The notes under the pieces were generated by a model that worked only from the letters and a program-made list of their open reading frames with translations, did not search any database and was not told the origin of the DNA. This document shows, piece after piece, positions 59,208 through 64,000 of a DNA stretch of 64,000 bases (positions are counted from its first letter, which is position 1; each line of letters opens with the position of its first letter). The translations under genes were made by a program, and so were the position numbers. The stretch covers positions 124,001-188,000 of the forward strand of contig JAIXMR010000002.1 in NCBI GenBank assembly GCA_025677835.1, in the 5' to 3' direction. The stretch is from Sporodiniella umbellata (Eukaryota > Mucoromycota > Mucoromycetes > Mucorales > Rhizopodaceae).

Positions 59208-60113
59208 ATGTCAGAAGGTCAGCATGGACAAGAAAGTAAGTGCTAAGAGAAAAGAAAAAAAAGAAAAAGATGAGCTTAATGTTTTTTTTTATCTATAAAA
59301 AAAACAGGTGGCCACGGGCTTAAATTAGGACGACCTACAACGGGTGCAGACATTGGCGAGTTACAACAAAAGATCAGCCAAGCTGAACAAGAGTTAAGCA
59401 GTTTAAAGAGCGAATTGGAACAGACACGAGCTTTAGCTAAACAGTCCGAAGTGTCTGCGCAAGAGAGCGGCAAGACCAATCGTAAGTTGAAGACCGAGAT
59501 TCAGACCTTGACAGACATGAGCAATCGAAAAGACCGACAGGCTGAGAATTCTAAAGCAACTGCCTTTTTTTTTGAAGGCCAAGTTAAGAAATACATGGAT
59601 GAGATTGAGAATGCCCGTCAGGGGATGGGCCATCTCAAAGAGCTGGACGATCAACTCAACCAGGCCAAAAAGGAGCAGACAGAACTTGAAAAAAGCTCAA
59701 AAGAAGAAGTCAAGCGCGTTAGGGGTGTTATCAAGTCCTTACAGGAATCACATCAACGCGAAAAAGAGGCCATCAAGCAGGATATCGAAGCTGCTTATGC
59801 AGAACTCGAAAAAACTTCAGCGCACACCTCACAACTCCAAAAAGAAATTCAGCAAAAGATGGAATCCGAACTCCAGTCAGGCACAGACCTCTCCACACTT
59901 GAGAAAGAACACCGTCTCATGACACAAAAACAAACAGAGGCTGTCAGAATTGTTCAGGAAGAAATAGAAAATCTCAAAAAGAAACTCGAACAGTCCGAAG
60001 CTTATACCATCTCTCATGAAGACCGTATGTTGGCTGCTAAAGAAGAAATGGACCGAATCGTACGCCGACTTCGCGCTATCGACCAAATTCCAGCAACTGA
60101 AAGCGCTTCATAA
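59208..60113 (+). CDS. coiled-coil protein, function unknown
   Basis: Two exons (59208-59235 and 59308-60113) give 277 aa. After a short Gly-rich start (MSEGQHGQESGGHGLKLGRP), nearly the whole protein is heptad-like coiled coil: IGELQQKISQAEQELSSLKS, ELEKSSKEEVKRVRGVIKS, AYAELEKTSAHTSQLQKEI and IENLKKKLEQSEA. There is no motor, membrane or DNA-binding domain. A FFFEGQVKKYMDEIENARQG segment breaks the polar pattern. Similar lengths occur in cytoskeletal or transport adaptor proteins, but coiled coils match each other nonspecifically, so I give no name. The start at 59208 is the only ATG giving an in-phase join. Confidence 0.75.
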
Positions 60114-60655
60114 TATATCATCATTTTTTCTATATAAAAAAACAGAGGTTTCCGCCTCTTTTATATCACTTTTACTTTTGGTTTTGGTTTTTGAATAAAA
60201 GGTGCTTTTTTTTTTGTAGACTTTTGAGAAAAAAGATAAATGGCTGATAGAACCTTTGTTCTTGATCTATTCACATAGCCAAATGCATTCCGTTACAGAA
60301 AATGGCTCCTTAAATCAATAGTTACTGTCTGATTAAATATACGCTGCATTTGAAAGCCAACAAAAGGTTGCGTGCTCACTTGTTTGGGTAAATCAGACAA
60401 TAGATTAAAGACCCGATATATGCTATCATGATGTACCTGACAATTGTATACAGATACCTATGTATGTTTATCACATAAAAATAGCCATGGTCTCTCTTAG
60501 ATTTTAATTGAATTTATTATAAAAATGCAGCCTTTTTTCTTTCTGTCTATTTCAAAAAGAAGCGCCTATTTTTTTTAAAAAAAAAATGATAAATTACATT
60601 TCACGCTCCAAGATTGTTCAGTGCAATCGATTTTTTGGTACTCATTGGTCCTCAA
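60114..60655. other. intergenic region upstream of the aminotransferase
   Basis: AT-rich, with a T8/A9 palindrome near 60570-60587. A GCAGCC-T-run...AGCGCC string near 60526-60570 recalls the repeat module at 14.5 and 16.0 kb. No gene is seen. Confidence 0.4.
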
Positions 60656-62241
60656 ATGCTACGCAAGGAAGAAGCTACAGCAGTGAGTGAAAAAGTTTTT
60701 TTTTTTGGCCATCTGTTTATTAATTCTTGAACAGGAGAGGCCACTCAAACATTGAACAGGCTTACAGTCAATCCGCTTATTCAAAAGGCAGACTATGCTG
60801 TTTTAGGAGACTTGCCTGTGCGTGCAGAAATTTTGAGCAAGGAACTCAGAACGTTTTGGTTTCAAAGACGTTGTTTTTTGTAACATTGGTAATCCGCATA
60901 AGTTCAATCAGAAGCCTATTTCTTTCTTTCGTCAGGTAAAAGCGCAACAATTTTTAAATGTAGACAATCAGCCCTTACTTGTACTTTAAAAAGGTCTCCT
61001 CTTTGGTTGAAAATCAAGATCTTTTGAATAAAGATAATCGAGAGCTGGTTTCTCAGCTGTATCCAATTGATGCCATCGAGCGAGCTGAGACTCTATTGAA
61101 ACATATAGGCCCCCTTGGTGCTTATCCAGATCCAAAAGGTGTATGTCATATTCGAAAAAATATCGCAAGTTTTCTGCAACGACGCGATGGCTATGCCGCA
61201 GATCCTGACACAATTTTTTTAACCCAAGGTGCTGGAGAAGGAATCTATCGCGTCCTTCAAATTCTTCATCAACCCGATCTACTCTCAGGTGTGATGTTGC
61301 CTATACCCCAATATCCAATATATACCGCAACCCTTCAAATGATAGGTGCAGAGCCTGTGCCTTATTATTTGGACGAAAAAAATCAGTTTTCTTTAAGCCC
61401 TGAACGTCTTTATCAATCCGTCCGGAAAGCTAGATCTCAAGGTATAACTGTTCACGCACTGGCCGTGATCAATCCAGGAAACCCTACAGGTCACTGCCTG
61501 TCAAAGAAAAATATCCAGGACGTCATCCAGTTCTGCCAAGAAGAGCATTTGGCTATTTTGGCGGATGAAGTCTATCAGGACAACGTCTTCCAACCACTCG
61601 AGCACCCTTTCCACAGTTTCAAAAAAGTACTACGCTCTATGGGACCCAGTTATGACCAGCAGGAGCTATTTTCTTTTCACTCTATCTCTAAAGGTATGGT
61701 GGGAGAATGCGGTCGACGTGGAGGCTATCTGGAGTGTGTGAATGTGAATGAGGAGGTCGTTGCTGGGCTTTACAAACTGTTCTCCATCTTTTCTGGATCA
61801 AACCTGCAGGGCCAGATTATGGTAGACCTTATGACCAACCCGCCTCAACTTGGAGATCCTTCTCACGCCAAATATATAGAAGAGATAGAAGCCATTCAAC
61901 ATTCTTACGCTCGGCGAGCTCAGAAACTGACAGACTGCTTTAATCAGCTTGAGGGTGTAACATGTAGAAGAGTTCAGGGCGCCATGTACCTCTTTCCTCA
62001 CATTCAACTACCACCCAAGGCAATAGCTCGAGCCAAACAACAAGGTATAATGCCGGACACCTTCTATAGTATGGCTCTCCTGAATGCTACCGGGATATGT
62101 GTTGTTCCTGGCTCAGGCTTTGGCCAGGAACCAGGATCATTTCACATCCGTTGCTCTTTCTTGCCAGAAGAGTCTCTTTTCGAAGACATCTGTTCAAATA
62201 TTCAAAAATTTCATAAAAATTTTATAGACCAATACAAATAA
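60656..62241 (+). CDS. alanine aminotransferase, with an apparent one-base frameshift in exon 2
   Basis: A PLP enzyme that converts alanine and 2-oxoglutarate to pyruvate and glutamate. Exons: 60656-60682, 60740-60935 and 60994-62241; about 489 aa if one base in exon 2 is ignored. Family motifs are complete: LNRLTVNPLIQKADYAVLGD, FCNIGNPHKFNQKPISFFRQ, GAYPDPKG, LTQGAGEGI, IPQYPIYTATL, VINPGNPTGH, LADEVYQDNV and the PLP lysine in SISKGMVGECGRRGGY; the end has GSGFGQEPGSFH. Exon 2 is 196 nt where 195 are needed, and the frame changes at TTTT (60854-60857): before it reads ILSKELRT, after it GFKDVVFCNIG. This is a sequence error, a recent mutation or a recoding site. There is no mitochondrial presequence in this model. 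Confidence 0.9.
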
Positions 62242-64000
62242 ATTTTCCTGTACAGCTTTCACACGATATAACAGGAACACATTTATCATTGATTAGGGCA
62301 ACAAACAAATATAAAACCTTTCAATCAAGATCATCGTCTCGGAAGATTTGTAGAGAAACAATGTTTCTGTTTATATATATGAGCATTAAGTCCCTACTAT
62401 GTATATATCAAACATCAGACTTTTGTTTTGTTTTCTTTAGAAAAAAAAAAGATATGCAGACAATTTTATTTCAGTTGCAGAAAGCAAGAATATTGTTACT
62501 TTTATAGATATATTCCAATCGCAACTTTGTAAAACAACTAACCATTGGCTATTATAAAAAACTGCAGAATTCCAACATCAACAAACGGACAGAATCATAG
62601 GACTAGTTCCAATGCGCAAACGGAAAGTTTTCAACAGTAACATAAACTTTAAAATTTGTATAAAGCACAGTGTTCCGTAACGAGTGCCCTATTTTTTAAA
62701 GCAAATTATACAAAAATGCAACATCGATCTTGAAAGTACTGTATTATCGGATTATCAATGCTTCAATTGTTCGTATTAAATTTCTACAATTTGACAGAAT
62801 ACAAATATCAACTAACTACATTTGCTAAAGTTTTGCCAATGAATACATTACACTTCGAGCTGTCGGATCTTTGTTGTTATCATTCTTTTTATTGTTTTTT
62901 ATCGAACTTGTACTACGTATAAATATATATAAACTAAAATTTTTTTGACTATAATATTGACTCCATCTTCTTTATGAGAACATAATAATAATAATAATAC
63001 AAGGGAAGAGGAGGGTGGGAACAACAAAGATCCTCTGCTCTCGTGTAATGTTTTCAATACTTCATATAATTCGTATCTACATAACATAGTCTGTAATCCA
63101 AAAGACTTTTTTTTTTTTTAAAAAAAAAAGTTGAAAAAAAAAAGCGTACAAATGGTTTAAGATAGACATGTATGTCTTTTTTCTAGACCCAAAAATCGCT
63201 TCTGTCTTAATAAAGTCTCTAAAGAAAAACTCCCTTTAAAAATATAGCTTTGAAAAATGTACTCACGATCAAATAGGCCTTTGGCCTAATGAGTTACTTG
63301 AACGTTTGAAAGATATTCTGATAAAAACTCCTTGAGCAAGCAAGAACAGTGACTTTTTTTTCTTTTGTGTTTGTAGTTATACTCTTTGAAAAAGTCATTA
63401 TACTCTGACTTTCTTCTCAAAAAAGGAGGCGTTTTAAGTAATGTTTTGTTTTTAATAGAGAAAAAATGGTTCAAATTCGGACTACTAATTGCAATTTGTA
63501 GTTAATCTCTCGGATTCAACTTACAGGCAAAACCAATTTCTCTGTTTCACTACAATTCGTTTTTAGGGGAAAGAATCCAAGTCGGTACATACGTCCCCTA
63601 AAAGACTGTATAAAACAGTCAAGTATAAGATCGGCACCAAACAATGAAACACACATTAGCTATGCTTAGAAGGTTTTGTCATCAAGCCCTCTTATTGAGC
63701 ATGGTATATGTAAAAGGTTGGTATAAGAGCTATAGGCAAACAACGTGTCTAAATATCAGTTATGAATTAAACCTTTTCAATATATTGCTATAGAAAAAAA
63801 TAGACAGTGTTCTGTGTTTGCAATCAGTGTTATAAATATAGACGTTTGTAAAGCATAGATATTGTAAAAGCTTTTATTTTAATAGGGGCGCGTTACATCC
63901 TCATTTTTTTAGTCCCGACATTTGGACTTCCCATCTTAAGTAATGTATCGGTTCGAACAAAACTCTCAATTCGTATTTAAGTTAATTTCGATAGTCTTTA
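62242..64000. other. gene-free right end of the window
   Basis: About 1.76 kb of AT-rich sequence with an (ATA)n tract (about 62982-62999) and a T13/A10 palindrome near 63107-63130. No coding region or RNA gene is supported. Confidence 0.55.

Overview
This window looks like nuclear DNA of an early-diverging filamentous fungus, most likely a Mucorales species (Rhizopus/Mucor type). The evidence is AT-rich intergenic DNA full of T- and A-runs, genes cut by many short GT-AG introns (about 45-90 nt), a GPI-type chitin deacetylase of the chitosan-making kind, a SHO1-type osmosensor, and long conserved regulators (a neurofibromin-like RasGAP and a TOM1/HUWE1 HECT ligase) close to their animal and yeast counterparts. 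Exon joins below were worked out by hand from splice sites, reading phase and family similarity.

Layout. 1-1845: 3' part of an OPT transporter (+). 2523-4446: CCT3, TCP-1 gamma (-). 5057-5348: ribosomal protein S29 (+). 5541-6531: SHO1-like SH3 membrane protein (+), convergent with 6601-8275, an MFSD10-like MFS transporter with an HMG-box-like N-terminus (-). 8840-9530: PRL-type phosphatase (+). 10975-11756: two-finger zinc-finger protein (-). 12571-13896: chitin deacetylase (-). 14.6-19.15 kb: two almost identical 444-bp inverted repeats around 3.7 kb of gene-poor DNA with a decayed gene, the best candidate for an undescribed mobile element here. 19.15-21.6 kb: gene-free. 21637-30587: neurofibromin/Ira-type RasGAP (+). 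31812-33248: TFIIA large subunit (-). 34015-34675: small mitochondrial protein, probably a complex I accessory subunit (-). 35.1-35.5 kb: gene relic. 36325-36672: small hypothetical protein (-). 37089-47916: TOM1/HUWE1 HECT ligase, 3,409 aa in 12 exons (-). 48.4-48.9 kb: another coding relic. 49471-50064: BTB protein (+). 50154-52767: M13 (neprilysin-like) metallopeptidase (-). 53159 to about 55.0 kb: CAF-1 large subunit (-). 57129-58232: disordered protein with four repeated basic/Ser/Phe motifs (+). 58446-58655: 69-aa protein (+). 59208-60113: coiled-coil protein (+). 60656-62241: alanine aminotransferase with an apparent one-base frameshift (+). 62.2-64 kb: no gene seen.

The genes are mostly housekeeping or signalling and are not organised as a pathway cluster. 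Three genes (SHO1, the RasGAP and the PRL phosphatase) belong to membrane signalling, and several (CCT3, S29, TFIIA, CAF-1, TOM1) to core gene expression and protein turnover. The accessory signal is concentrated in 14-21 kb, 35 kb and 48 kb, where relics and repeats lie between conserved genes.
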